In this document: one piece after another, positions 43,596 to 52,544 of the stretch | How the letters are laid out: every line of letters begins with the position of its first letter | Position numbering within the stretch: position 1 is the first letter of the stretch | Origin: Planctomycetota bacterium | GTDB lineage: Bacteria > Planctomycetota > Uabimicrobiia > Uabimicrobiales > Uabimicrobiaceae | DNA: 64,000 nt | Assembly: GCA_029260735.1 (NCBI GenBank) | Contig: JAJDCR010000131.1 | Span: 52,111 to 116,110 of the forward strand | Direction of reading: 5' to 3' | Made by a program: the position numbers and the translations under genes | The notes under the pieces: generated by a model | What the model saw: only the letters and a program-made list of their open reading frames with translations | What the model was told of the DNA's origin: nothing | The model's database searches: none

Positions 43596-46500
43596 TTAGC
43601 CCTGTTCCTCTTTGGTATGGTTTGGTTTCCGGCTAGATCGCTCCTGCTCATAAGCTTGTAGACCGGCTTGATAGACAGGGGTATAGATTTTATCAAATAG
43701 CCATCCCAACCCCACACTATGTTTTTTTAATTCTTTTGGTTCTAACATTTCGACCCAGCTCTTAAGAATACTATAATCGGTACTACTTTCGTCAAAAAAT
43801 TCTTGCAAACTAGAGAAAGCTACCTCCAAGTCCTCAACATCATTTTCATAAATACTTTTGATAAAAAGCTGCTCAAAATCAATTTTTTCCTGTACTTCAG
43901 AAATACTCTTAATTTCTTTGTCTGGTTTGGAAACTACTTCAGATAAACGATCTTCTTCGTTTTGAATGGTGTCAGTTTCGCTGGGGGGACTCAGTAAATC
44001 CTCTGGAGAGACTTCTTCGACAACTTCCTCTGGCTTCTTTCCTTGAATATCATCAAATGTTTTTTGTTGCCAGCTAACTATAGATTGTTGAAGCTCTTTG
44101 AGTCCACTGAGCATAGCTCGGATAGAATTTACTACTTGATCATTGCTGCTGCTTTTACGAAATTCTTCGATAATTTTTTCTCGATAAGGAGTGCTTTGTT
44201 CTTTTTCTTTTTCTTGGATTTGAGAAATAGACATCTCTTCTTCCACTTCAAAAAGAAAATTTCTCTTAATCTCTCGAATTTGTTTTTGGGTTAGCTCTAA
44301 AGAAACCTCTTCCTTCATATTTTTTAAGATCTCGCTTTCCTCTCTCTTGTTATGATGCAAGAGAATTTGATAGATCGCTTCAATCTTTTGTTGGCTAGAG
44401 GAATCATTTTCTTCTACAACCTGAACTTCGGATAAAAATTTAATAACCAATTCACGCACACTCGCTTTGCCAAAAAGCTCTATATCAACTTTTCGACTAA
44501 TTCCTTCTAATTGCTCAATTACCTCTTGTAATCTTAATTCAGGAGCATGGTCAGAGTAATCACTGTGGGTTTCACAAATACTAAACCCAGGAACATAGGT
44601 TATCATCCGGGCAATAAGCAAAAGGGTATCTTCCCAAATAGCTTCATTAATAGAATTTTTAGAAACTTCCTCTGGAAGCCAGTAGATATTTTTTGGTCCC
44701 AACTTTTTCCATTGTTTTCGAAACTCCAGCTTCAAAAGGTCTATTTTTTCTTCCGCGGAGGAAATATCTTCGACCTGAGAAATACAATTCTCTAAGCAAG
44801 CAATTAAACTAGGAAAGTTATCTGACTTTACCAGAATATAAAGAAATATTTTCCCCAAAGCGTGGATGTCTTCAGGAATACCAAAAGACTGATAAATCCT
44901 GGCTCCTACTGGCTTTAAGTCGCCAAACTCTTTTTTCTTTTCCAATTGTTCTAGGCTACTTTTATCTATCTTGATAGAGCGTAAACATAGCTCGTTTTCA
45001 TCTGTCGAATTAAGCTCTTTATGGCACCAAATTTCTCCTTTTACCCCCACTCTGTCTAAAATTAAAAGAAAAAGGTCATCGGAGGTATATTTTTGAGGAT
45101 CAATACTTGAGCCAGAAAGTACCAGGCAGGCTTCCTCTTTATCCAAATCGATTTCGACAATTCGAACAGTTAAGCCAGAGGAAAAATCACCGTATTTTCC
45201 ATCGCGTAAATGTTGTGAAGAAAAAGAATCTGCGATATTCCAAGGTTTCGTCCAAATTTTTTGATTTAGTTCAGAGGGAACTTGATTGTCTCTTTTTGTT
45301 GTGCAAGCAAGATCTATAACCTTAGCTCGGAAATCTCTTAAAGCAGGTCGATCTAAGTTAACAGGAGGAATTTTAACAAATATGTTTTCTGGCTTCAGGT
45401 CAAGGTGAGGTCGCTGGAGAAATTTGTGGATTTTATAAACTCCCCGGCAAATTTGAAGAAAAAGAGCTAGTTTCAGAGAAAAAATTTCAATAGACTCTTT
45501 CCCTGTTCTATCTAATTGATAGTGAAACAACTTACTGTTCTGAAAGGAGGGGCGTGTTAGCTTTAAAACTTCATTACATCCATGCAGGTTCGAGCTTAAA
45601 AAACTCTTGTACTTATCTTCTTCAAATTTTTCCCAGGAATACTTTCCTAAAAGCATCGAAAAATCCTCTAAGGAAAAATGTAATAGTTCCAGAGGAATAG
45701 CATAAAAGTCATAAAAAGAAAGAGGAGTTAAGCGCTCATGCACTAAAGGAGTTTCTTTAGAGTAGCACTCCTCTTTATAGCCACAGTCTTTGCAAGGAAA
45801 GTGACAAGGGATATTTTGTTCTAAAAGATAGCGATACGCTTCATACATATCTTTTTCTGAAACAATGTATTGGCCTTCTTCTTGATTTGTAACAGGTTCC
45901 AAATACCCATAGTCGGACATTCTTTGATAACTATTATTGAGCAGAGAGCTTTTCTCTTTTGTTTCTGTTTCAAAAGATTGAGCAAAAAATGAATTTTCTC
46001 TATTTTCTTCTAAAACGTCTTCCTCTTTTAAGTAGAGAAATATTTCTCGCCCTCCCGAATAGCAACTTGGGCAGTACAAATAGCGAATAGCACTATCTCG
46101 CCAACTTCTTGCTCCGTTTAAAATCTGTTCATCTTGGCAAGTTTCTAAAGGAGATGCACAGTGGGGACAAATCGTATGAAAAAAGAGATGTGTTTTCATG
46201 CAAAAGGTTGTTGAAGGAAATGTTTTAGGTTGATTTTCCTCTCCTTCGAAAACCTCCACTAGGGAAACAAACTCTGTTGCTCCTTTGTTATCTTCATGGC
46301 TTTGCTTATTTTCTTTGGAGAGTTTTTTTAAATTCTGATACTCGTCTTCCCATAAAAGATTAATAGCTGGATTTCGGTCAACAGGTCGGTCTTCTAAAAA
46401 ATCGTAATGATCCGCCTGAATTTTGATAGCCAAGTGTCTTAAAATTTGCCCTTCCGAAGTAACGACACGCCCTAAAAGAACTTTAGAGTAACGTCCTCGT

Positions 46501-47024
46501 CCTAAAACTGCAAAAGGCTCTACAGCGTCTTCTTCTCCATTTAAAACTAACTCAAATTTTAAGTTAACGTGCCGACCAAAAAGATCAAAAGATGTATTGG
46601 GGAAACTTGGATCAGCATCTTTATTTTCCTGATCTACAAAAATAAGTCCCGACTGCAATCCTAAAATAATAGAGTCTTCACTAGGAGGGTCATCAAAATC
46701 ACCGTCCTCCTCTGGAAAGGAATCTTCTAATTCTAATCCCTCTTCTTTGTCTTCTTTTTTGCGGGAATAAAAATCTTCCTGGTTAGAGTTTTCTTTCTCT
46801 GTCGAAAATGTTTCTGGTTCTTCTAAAGTTTCTGTTTCACTGTCGGCAAGAACTTTTTCTTCTTGAGTATCAATATCTTCAGGTAAAAGCTCAGTGTCAT
46901 CTTGTTCAGAAAGACTAGATTCTTCTTCTTTTTCAGATAAAGAGTTTTCTTCCAGTTGGGTATCTGGAATATCTTTCTGGGAATCGGGATCTTCGGGATT
47001 AAGTTCAGAAAAATCCAGAGCCAT
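43596..47024 (-). CDS. Very large Ser/Thr kinase-like protein with inserted zinc fingers
   Basis: A 1142-residue cytoplasmic protein. An acidic low-complexity N-terminus (1-120) leads to a kinase-like core: G loop LGRGRYSKVLLG (174-185), Lys in AIKI (201), HLDLKPEN (540-547) and DLAC in the DFG position (571). Between Lys and catalytic loop there are two cysteine clusters: C286, C289, C318 and C321 and C407, C411, C414 and C420, probably zinc-binding. The DFG motif is degenerate, so catalysis is doubtful. Helical C-terminal 450 residues follow. The gene is co-directional with the coiled-coil membrane protein at 42514. Confidence 0.75.
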   Translation of the reverse strand: MALDFSELNPEDPDSQKDIPDTQLEENSLSEKEEESSLSEQDDTELLPEDIDTQEEKVLADSETETLEEPETFSTEKENSNQEDFYSRKKEDKEEGLELEDSFPEEDGDFDDPPSEDSIILGLQSGLIFVDQENKDADPSFPNTSFDLFGRHVNLKFELVLNGEEDAVEPFAVLGRGRYSKVLLGRVVTSEGQILRHLAIKIQADHYDFLEDRPVDRNPAINLLWEDEYQNLKKLSKENKQSHEDNKGATEFVSLVEVFEGEENQPKTFPSTTFCMKTHLFFHTICPHCASPLETCQDEQILNGARSWRDSAIRYLYCPSCYSGGREIFLYLKEEDVLEENRENSFFAQSFETETKEKSSLLNNSYQRMSDYGYLEPVTNQEEGQYIVSEKDMYEAYRYLLEQNIPCHFPCKDCGYKEECYSKETPLVHERLTPLSFYDFYAIPLELLHFSLEDFSMLLGKYSWEKFEEDKYKSFLSSNLHGCNEVLKLTRPSFQNSKLFHYQLDRTGKESIEIFSLKLALFLQICRGVYKIHKFLQRPHLDLKPENIFVKIPPVNLDRPALRDFRAKVIDLACTTKRDNQVPSELNQKIWTKPWNIADSFSSQHLRDGKYGDFSSGLTVRIVEIDLDKEEACLVLSGSSIDPQKYTSDDLFLLILDRVGVKGEIWCHKELNSTDENELCLRSIKIDKSSLEQLEKKKEFGDLKPVGARIYQSFGIPEDIHALGKIFLYILVKSDNFPSLIACLENCISQVEDISSAEEKIDLLKLEFRKQWKKLGPKNIYWLPEEVSKNSINEAIWEDTLLLIARMITYVPGFSICETHSDYSDHAPELRLQEVIEQLEGISRKVDIELFGKASVRELVIKFLSEVQVVEENDSSSQQKIEAIYQILLHHNKREESEILKNMKEEVSLELTQKQIREIKRNFLFEVEEEMSISQIQEKEKEQSTPYREKIIEEFRKSSSNDQVVNSIRAMLSGLKELQQSIVSWQQKTFDDIQGKKPEEVVEEVSPEDLLSPPSETDTIQNEEDRLSEVVSKPDKEIKSISEVQEKIDFEQLFIKSIYENDVEDLEVAFSSLQEFFDESSTDYSILKSWVEMLEPKELKKHSVGLGWLFDKIYTPVYQAGLQAYEQERSSRKPNHTKEEQG

Positions 47025-47149
47025 TTTTGTATCCTCTGTCCTTGGGTTTTTGGTTATTTTGGTGCGACTTAACCGTTCAACATCTTTCCCTGAATTCTAA
47101 CGGAAAAGCCCTCCTCTTCCAAGGAAAAAATAAGGAAATGAGTAGAAAG

Positions 47150-47176
47150 CATATTCTATTTTTAGAATAGAATATG
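47150..47176 (+). promoter_or_regulatory. Perfect inverted repeat, operator candidate
   Basis: CATATTCTA (47150-47158) and TAGAATATG (47168-47176) are 9-base perfect arms across a 9-base spacer. It lies 30 bases upstream of a promoter for 47318 and in the divergent region with the kinase-like gene, so it could control either. Confidence 0.45.
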
Positions 47177-47205
47177 AATACTTTTCATTTCTTTTTGTCT
47201 ATTTG

Positions 47206-47234
47206 TTGCAAATGGAACTTATTTTTCATAGAAT
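47206..47234 (+). promoter_or_regulatory. Candidate sigma70 promoter of the small membrane protein gene
   Basis: TTGCAA (47206-47211) and TAGAAT (47229-47234) are 17 bases apart. The transcript would start near 47241, giving the structured leader below. Confidence 0.55.
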
Positions 47235-47240
47235 TAGCCA

Positions 47241-47317
47241 AAGGTGAAAGGCACTTTGGTGCCTATTGGTTTAGAAATACACCAAAGGTAGTACGCTACC
47301 TTTCGAAAGGATTACTC
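47241..47317 (+). promoter_or_regulatory. Structured 5' leader with mutually exclusive hairpins
   Basis: Hairpin GGCAC/GTGCC (47250-47263) and hairpin AAAGGTAG/CTACCTTT with TACG loop (47284-47303) lie in the leader. CTTTGGTG (47254-47261) can instead pair with CACCAAAG (47280-47287), which would break both, freeing CCTTT (47299-47303) to pair with the Shine-Dalgarno AAAGG (47306-47310). The arrangement looks like a translational switch. Confidence 0.45.
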
Positions 47318-47473
47318 ATGAAAAAGAAAGATGATAAAACCAAGATTCTTGGGGAAACATTTCGTTGGAAAATAAATAAGCCTGCTACTTTTTTCATTAT
47401 TTCATTAAGCACTCTCTCTGGTATTGCTTTGGCACTAGGCTTAATTTACTTAGCTGTAAAAATGTTTAGCTAA
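47318..47473 (+). CDS. Small single-pass membrane protein
   Basis: A 51-residue protein from ATG 47318, preceded by AAAGGA with 6-base spacing. An earlier in-frame ATG at 47174 has no binding site. The N-terminus is basic (MKKKDDKTK), and a helix (about 27-47) follows. It is too small for a function call, though a structured leader suggests tight control. It precedes the YceI protein by 35 bases and may act with it or as a regulator of a membrane complex. Confidence 0.6.
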   Translation: MKKKDDKTKILGETFRWKINKPATFFIISLSTLSGIALALGLIYLAVKMFS

Positions 47474-47508
47474 ACGTTCTACATTTATTTATAGGAGAAT
47501 GTCTAGAA

Positions 47509-49560
47509 ATGAAGTTCTCTCAACTCTTTCTTCTAGCATTGTTTACTTTATTGTCTTTTTCTTCCGGCAAAAACATTGTCTTTGACTTTGAAGATCCCAA
47601 AGCCGTTAACACGGTTTCCTTTTTTCTAGATGCCCCTTTAGAACCTTTTATGGGAATAGCTTCTGGAATTCAAGGAAAAATAAACTTTGATCCAGAAAAT
47701 CCCTATGGTCTTAGAGGAAAAATCATAGTTTCCGCTTCTAGTCTTCATTTAGGGAATGAAAGAATGAAGCAGATTCTTCATTCAGAAAAATGGATGGATG
47801 TAGAGCAATATCCCAATATTGAATTCGAGGCAAAAAAAGTATTAAATGTCCGAGAGCTCAAAGTCGACTCTGGGGTTTTGTATAATCTCTCTATCGAAGG
47901 CCTTTTTACTTGTCGAGGAGTGAGTAAAACCCTCACAGTAAATGTTTCTTTAAGCTATCTACCAAATAAGCTAGAAGAAAGATCTAAGGGAAAAAAGGGA
48001 GATCTTCTCATTTTGAGAAGTGAATTTGTCATCAAAAGAAGTGATTACAACATTAGTCCTTCAGCTGCAACAAACAAAGTCGCTAATAAAATTAGCATTG
48101 GCCTTGCTGTTACAGGAGTTTCTCCTCAACAAGAAGAAAATAAAGAAGAAAATAAAGAGAAAGAAAATGAAAAGAAAGAGAAGAAGGAGGATATTCTAAC
48201 AAGTGCTCCTCCTGAGCAACTCATAGTTTTCTCTCACTCGGGCTCATCAGAAGTTAGTAAGGCTTTTACCGATGAAACCCTTCCTAAAATTACTGCACTT
48301 GCCAAGAAAATTTCTCTTCCTTTTAGTTTAGTAGTGGTAGATAAAAACGCTCCTGCTGAAATTACAATGACTCCTTGTATTGTCTACCAAAATCATATGG
48401 GAAGGTCTATTTATCAGGGAAGAACAAATACCCCTGATCGCTTCGAAAACTTCATTCGGACCTCTCGCTTTGTCCCTCAAGGAAAAAGTAAGCTGAATAT
48501 TGAGAAAACTCCTGTTTGGCAAATGGGAAGAATGCAAGTAGCAGCCCCCTTAAAAATAACTCCTCTGGGAGGACATCCACCAGAAGGACATCAGCATGAT
48601 AAATTTGTCGAAGCTGCGACTAAAGCTATTTTAAGTGGATTTAAAAATTTTCAATGGCAAGAAAAATTCTCTTTAGGAAGAGGGGATCGTTCTTTTTATA
48701 TGGATTTCTATCCCTGGCTTTCTTCCGATAAAAAACTTTATCTTTCTGGAGCCATTTATTCTCAGTTTCATTGCAAAAAACCGATTTTTAAGACCAATGC
48801 AACAATCGTAACAAACTGGGAAAAGGGTGCAGAAGCTTTTGGGCAACTGGCTTCTCAGTTTGAAAAGGTTATTGCTCAAGAAATCGCAAATCCCAAATCG
48901 GGAGATAGTTTTGATTACGTAAGCAAAGAGACAAAAACCGTAAGCTGGAGTAGCCTAGGCTTTCCTCTTCCAAATAAGCCCGAAAAAACACAAAAAATCA
49001 TTGCCAATCTGTCTTTACCAACTCATTGGGTAATTGCCGGACCTTCTGCTCCAGGTATTCCTCAAATTCATTTTCGGTTTCCAGAACCTTTGGATTACTA
49101 TGCCGGAGAAGTAAAAAAAGTATTTGGAGAAGTTATATTACCACAAGAAGGTATTATCAAAGGAAGCAAGGGATTTTTTGCAGCGGACCCTAAAACTGTA
49201 ACGATGGGAGAAGGGGATATGAATTCCACTCTTCAGGGAAGCATCTTTCTCCATACTTCTCGCTACTTAGAATCTAAATTTGAAATAGATTCTGTAGAGC
49301 CCATTGGTGAGCTTTCTTACGGACAAATCACTTGGGCTACCATTAAGGGAAGATTTATGATGAAAGGAAAGACTATTCCTCTTACCGTAGATGCTGAATT
49401 TGAGCCCAGCGTAGACGACCAAGGAGGTCCTCTACTTTTAGCCAGAGGAAATTTTCAAATTAGCCTAACAGATTTTGGAATTCCAGGCGCTGATGGCCCT
49501 GAGCCTCAGAGTAATACTTTATTATTTCAAGTGAATTTAGGATTGAAACCGAAGAAGTAA
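47509..49560 (+). CDS. Double YceI-domain exported protein with thioredoxin-like middle
   Basis: A 683-residue exported protein with signal peptide MKFSQLFLLALFTLLSFSSG. Two YceI lipid-binding beta-barrel domains are seen: the first around 22-200, with FDPENPYGLRGKI, ILHSEKWMDVEQYPNIEF and SDYNI; the second at about 525-680, with LQGSIFLHTSRYLESKFEI and LTDFGIPG. Between them is a highly charged Glu/Lys linker, a thioredoxin-like domain without CxxC, and an unassigned segment rich in His (about 350-370). YceI proteins bind isoprenoid lipids. Fusion to a Trx-like domain is unusual. Confidence 0.85.
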   Translation: MKFSQLFLLALFTLLSFSSGKNIVFDFEDPKAVNTVSFFLDAPLEPFMGIASGIQGKINFDPENPYGLRGKIIVSASSLHLGNERMKQILHSEKWMDVEQYPNIEFEAKKVLNVRELKVDSGVLYNLSIEGLFTCRGVSKTLTVNVSLSYLPNKLEERSKGKKGDLLILRSEFVIKRSDYNISPSAATNKVANKISIGLAVTGVSPQQEENKEENKEKENEKKEKKEDILTSAPPEQLIVFSHSGSSEVSKAFTDETLPKITALAKKISLPFSLVVVDKNAPAEITMTPCIVYQNHMGRSIYQGRTNTPDRFENFIRTSRFVPQGKSKLNIEKTPVWQMGRMQVAAPLKITPLGGHPPEGHQHDKFVEAATKAILSGFKNFQWQEKFSLGRGDRSFYMDFYPWLSSDKKLYLSGAIYSQFHCKKPIFKTNATIVTNWEKGAEAFGQLASQFEKVIAQEIANPKSGDSFDYVSKETKTVSWSSLGFPLPNKPEKTQKIIANLSLPTHWVIAGPSAPGIPQIHFRFPEPLDYYAGEVKKVFGEVILPQEGIIKGSKGFFAADPKTVTMGEGDMNSTLQGSIFLHTSRYLESKFEIDSVEPIGELSYGQITWATIKGRFMMKGKTIPLTVDAEFEPSVDDQGGPLLLARGNFQISLTDFGIPGADGPEPQSNTLLFQVNLGLKPKK

Positions 49561-49907
49561 GGTGGGTGGTTTACCAAAAACCGCGCGAAAGCCTATTTTC
49601 TGGGGAGGGTAAGCTCCTGGCGCACCGGGGATGTGATTAGCTCTTGAATATTGTAATCTAAGATCTAAATGGGTATTTTTAAATACCATATCAGAAACGA
49701 CCCTGAATACAAGGCAAGGGTGGAGGGCAAGGCTCCTGCCGCGCCGGGGTTGTGCCAAGATAAAAATATCAGGAAGCCTTGCACATCCCCTGTTCGGCAG
49801 GAGCCTCACCCTCCAGCGAACATGGTGCTTAGAACGGTTTTAGATCATCTTTTTCAAAAATGGTTTCAGATAAGCCTTACCCTGGTATCACAAATTTCTT
49901 GTGGGAC
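49561..49907. repeat. Intergenic repeat cluster with 34-base inverted arms
   Basis: Two divergent cores GGAGGGTAAGCTCCTGGC (49604-49621) and an inverted pair 49722-49755/49781-49814 (28 of 34 positions match across a 25-base spacer) fill this gene-poor stretch. 49761-49874 matches 29747-29860 in inverted orientation. A GGTATTT/AAATACC stem lies at 49672-49687. No coding sequence is supported. Confidence 0.75.
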
Positions 49908-50564
49908 CTAAACCACAGGCAGGGGAGTAGGCAAAATATAAAAAGCAAAGCAGTAAAAATGGAAGAGGGTTCCCAATAAAACAAAAACATGCCATACCGA
50001 ATGGAATAAAAAGACTTTATCTTTTACGTAAAAAATCACTCCCATCATATAAGCAATGCCTCCGAGTCCTAACAGAAAAAGAGCATTCAAAGGGAGTACT
50101 TCTATTACAGGATTGGCAAAAAGAACCACTAACCACCCCATTAGAAGATATAGACCTAAAGAAAAGCGTTCGGCAAATTTTCCTTGGCAAAAAAGTTTAA
50201 TGCCCACTCCAACAAGAGCAAGACCCCAAACGATTCCTAAAATTGTCCAACCCCAAGTTTCTCTTAATTTAATCAACATAAGAGGAGTGTAGCATCCTGC
50301 GATAAATAAATAAATGGCTGCGTGGTCTAACTTCCGGAAAACTTGTTTAAGCTTAGGTTTTTGAATAGTATGATACAAGGTGGAGGAGAGGTATAAAAAA
50401 AGAAGAGTACTTCCATAAACAACTACACTAAGAAACTGCCAAAAGTCTCCTTGAAGTGTTGTGTAATAGGTTAGGGCTAGAATTCCCAAAATGAAACCTA
50501 CTCCGTGGGTTATGATATTTACGATCTCTTCAACTAGAGTTTGAGGTCGGGTTATTACTTCCAT
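49908..50564 (-). CDS. PAQR-family membrane protein (hemolysin III homologue)
   Basis: A 218-residue membrane protein of the hemolysin III/PAQR superfamily with seven helices. Motifs: EEIVNIITHGVGF at the start, LSSTLYHT, the DHAAIYLFIAGCYTP segment and the C-terminal HSVWHVFVLLGTLFHF. The His residues of the last two segments and SSTLYH are the zinc site of the superfamily, suggesting amide-hydrolase chemistry, unproven in bacteria. The gene diverges from the coiled-coil lipoprotein gene. Confidence 0.92.
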   Translation of the reverse strand: MEVITRPQTLVEEIVNIITHGVGFILGILALTYYTTLQGDFWQFLSVVVYGSTLLFLYLSSTLYHTIQKPKLKQVFRKLDHAAIYLFIAGCYTPLMLIKLRETWGWTILGIVWGLALVGVGIKLFCQGKFAERFSLGLYLLMGWLVVLFANPVIEVLPLNALFLLGLGGIAYMMGVIFYVKDKVFLFHSVWHVFVLLGTLFHFYCFAFYILPTPLPVV

Positions 50565-50678
50565 GGTAAATTCTCGTTATTAAATTTGGTTCGTAAGTGG
50601 GTTATCAAAAGTTTTTGGACAATTTTGGTAACTCACCTAAGTTTAAATTGTCATTTTTTTGTTATGTAATAGGCACGA

Positions 50679-50711
50679 TTTCGTCACCGTTTTGTCATGG
50701 TTTTGTCATGA
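50679..50711. repeat. Three tandem 11-base units across the start codon of 50708
   Basis: TTTCGTCACCG, TTTTGTCATGG and TTTTGTCATGA follow each other. The last one contains the proposed ATG at 50708 and the second one an out-of-frame ATG. No Shine-Dalgarno sequence is seen, so the repeat may influence initiation. Confidence 0.5.
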
Positions 50712-52303
50712 GAACAAATACTATATCTAAATTTTTGAAATTGTCAAATATTTTTTCAACGAAACTCTTTTTATCAAAAATAATTTTTTGCGTAGGGATA
50801 ATCTGTCTTATTACAAGTTGTGTCAGTCTTCTTTCCTTAGATAAACATGCAAAAATCAAAGGGGATGTCCTTCTTTCTGCTCCTACCCTAAGATTTTACT
50901 TAGAAGATTTTTGGCAAAAATTTAATAACTATATTCAAGGAAGCGCTGATAAAATTGCAAGCGATTCTTCCCAACGAACAATTAAACAAAAAGCAATTTT
51001 TTGGAAATTACAGATTATTACTCAAGGTGAGGATATTTTAGCAAAAGAAAATCCTTTAGGAGCTTATCTCGATTTAGGAATTTTTTGCATACAAATGCGA
51101 GAGTTTTTTGAAAATGGAGAAGGGAAGCAACTATTTGAATTGCAAACCATAGTTGCTTTAGAAACCTGTAGACAATTAGAAAAAGAAATTCTTGAGATCA
51201 ATAAAAAACTATTCGTTACTGAAAAACAAAATCATAGTAAAAAAGCTATGTATGATTTTGCCAAACAAAACCCAATGCATGGGAATTTTATTCGTTCCTC
51301 CATTCAGCCAGAGTGGAACTCTAATCAATCTCAAGAAAAAAATACAGTTGAAAAGTCATTGTATGCTCTTGCAGCTCTTCCTCTTTCTCCATTGTCTCCA
51401 TTTCAAACCTTTGATGGAGTTACTGATGCTGCTTTAGCCATAGAAGAGTTTTCTCATGTTGCTAGTCGATCAGCTAAGGTTTTAGTGAACATGCCTAACT
51501 TGCTTCGTTGGCAAATGGAGTTACTTCTTTACGATATAGAAGCACGAGATTCAACAGTTTCCACGATCAACAATTTCTCTCGCATCTCTCAAAGTGCAGA
51601 GCAAGTAGCAGATACTTTTGAGCAACTTCCGCTAAAGGTTCGCCAGGAAGCACTCTATATTTTAGAAAAAACTTCCCACCAACAAGAGAGTTTGAGAAAA
51701 ACGATTGTAGAGGTGCAAAAAGTTTTATCTGAGATCGAGAAACCTTTAACTCAAGTGCAAGAGATTATTTCTCCTTTAGAAAAAGCTACAAATAGTTTTG
51801 CTCAAGCAGGAGAAGAGTGGAAAGGTGCACTGAATGCTTACAAAGATATGGTTCAAGAGCTTTATCGGAAAGAACCTTCAACCTCAAAGTCTACTTTAGT
51901 AAATGAAGAAGAAAATAAAAAAGAAAATGAAAAAACTAAACTCATTTCTCATTTAGAAAAAAATTCAAATTTAGAAAAAAATTCAAAAACTTCTTCCTTA
52001 GAAAAATCATCAGCGCGGCCTTTTGATATCAATGAATATGCTCAAGCGATGGAGAGTTTAGCCTTAGCCGCAACAAATCTCCATACTTTGGTCCAAGAGG
52101 TTAACAATCTTATTGTCTCTGAGAAGATAGAAGAAAAAATAGACCAAGTAGACAAACGCACCCGCCAAACTCTTCTTTACACAAGAAAAGAAAGTGAAGA
52201 GCTCATCGATCACCTCATTTTACGCCTAGCTCAGTTGGCAACATTTATTTTTATTCTCTTTCTCATCTACCGATCTTGGGGGGCAAAATTCAAAAAAAAA
52301 TGA
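50708..52303 (+). CDS. Lipoprotein-like coiled-coil membrane protein
   Basis: A 531-residue protein from ATG 50708 (an upstream GTG at 50597 adds an unlikely extension). A basic n-region leads to a signal-like helix ending in LITSC, a lipobox. Most of the rest is helical and coiled-coil with a charged, Lys/Glu/Ser low-complexity linker (about 400-445) that repeats LEKNS. A second helix near 510-525 (LATFIFILFLIYR) anchors the C-terminus, so it could span the periplasm and link two membranes. No known domain is visible. Confidence 0.65.
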   Translation: MRTNTISKFLKLSNIFSTKLFLSKIIFCVGIICLITSCVSLLSLDKHAKIKGDVLLSAPTLRFYLEDFWQKFNNYIQGSADKIASDSSQRTIKQKAIFWKLQIITQGEDILAKENPLGAYLDLGIFCIQMREFFENGEGKQLFELQTIVALETCRQLEKEILEINKKLFVTEKQNHSKKAMYDFAKQNPMHGNFIRSSIQPEWNSNQSQEKNTVEKSLYALAALPLSPLSPFQTFDGVTDAALAIEEFSHVASRSAKVLVNMPNLLRWQMELLLYDIEARDSTVSTINNFSRISQSAEQVADTFEQLPLKVRQEALYILEKTSHQQESLRKTIVEVQKVLSEIEKPLTQVQEIISPLEKATNSFAQAGEEWKGALNAYKDMVQELYRKEPSTSKSTLVNEEENKKENEKTKLISHLEKNSNLEKNSKTSSLEKSSARPFDINEYAQAMESLALAATNLHTLVQEVNNLIVSEKIEEKIDQVDKRTRQTLLYTRKESEELIDHLILRLAQLATFIFILFLIYRSWGAKFKKK

Positions 52304-52402
52304 CTCGTCTTCCCTGACTAATCTTGACTTTGAAAGAAAATTAACTTAGCAGATAGTCCCTTTGTTTAAAACAGAAAGAAGAAAAGAGAAAGAGTCTAGC
52401 TC

Positions 52403-52431
52403 TTGACAATTATGAGTTTTCTCTATATCAT
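52403..52431 (+). promoter_or_regulatory. greA: Near-consensus sigma70 promoter of greA with overlapping operator-like repeat
   Basis: TTGACA (52403-52408) and TATCAT (52426-52431) are 17 bases apart. A perfect 8-base inverted repeat (TTCTCTAT 52419-52426 and ATAGAGAA 52430-52437) overlaps the -10 box, and the element ATAG(A/G)GAATTA is repeated near 52430 and 52461. Confidence 0.68.
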
Positions 52432-52544
52432 AGAGAATTAAGTAAGATTATCCCATTCAATAGGGAATTACAGTAAAATAGTTTGGAGTAAACACAACTC
52501 TTGAAGAAACCTAGCATAACTATACGCCCGGGGAAGGAGCAAAC

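Noticed and set aside
47174..47317. ATG at 47174 as the start of the small protein
   Set aside because: No Shine-Dalgarno, the ATG sits in an inverted repeat upstream of the promoter, and the added residues have no plausible leader.
49561..49907. Short reading frames in the repeat cluster and at 29.6-29.8 kb as real genes
   Set aside because: They arise from the same repeat in opposite orientation, lack binding sites and share sequence because the DNA is repeated.
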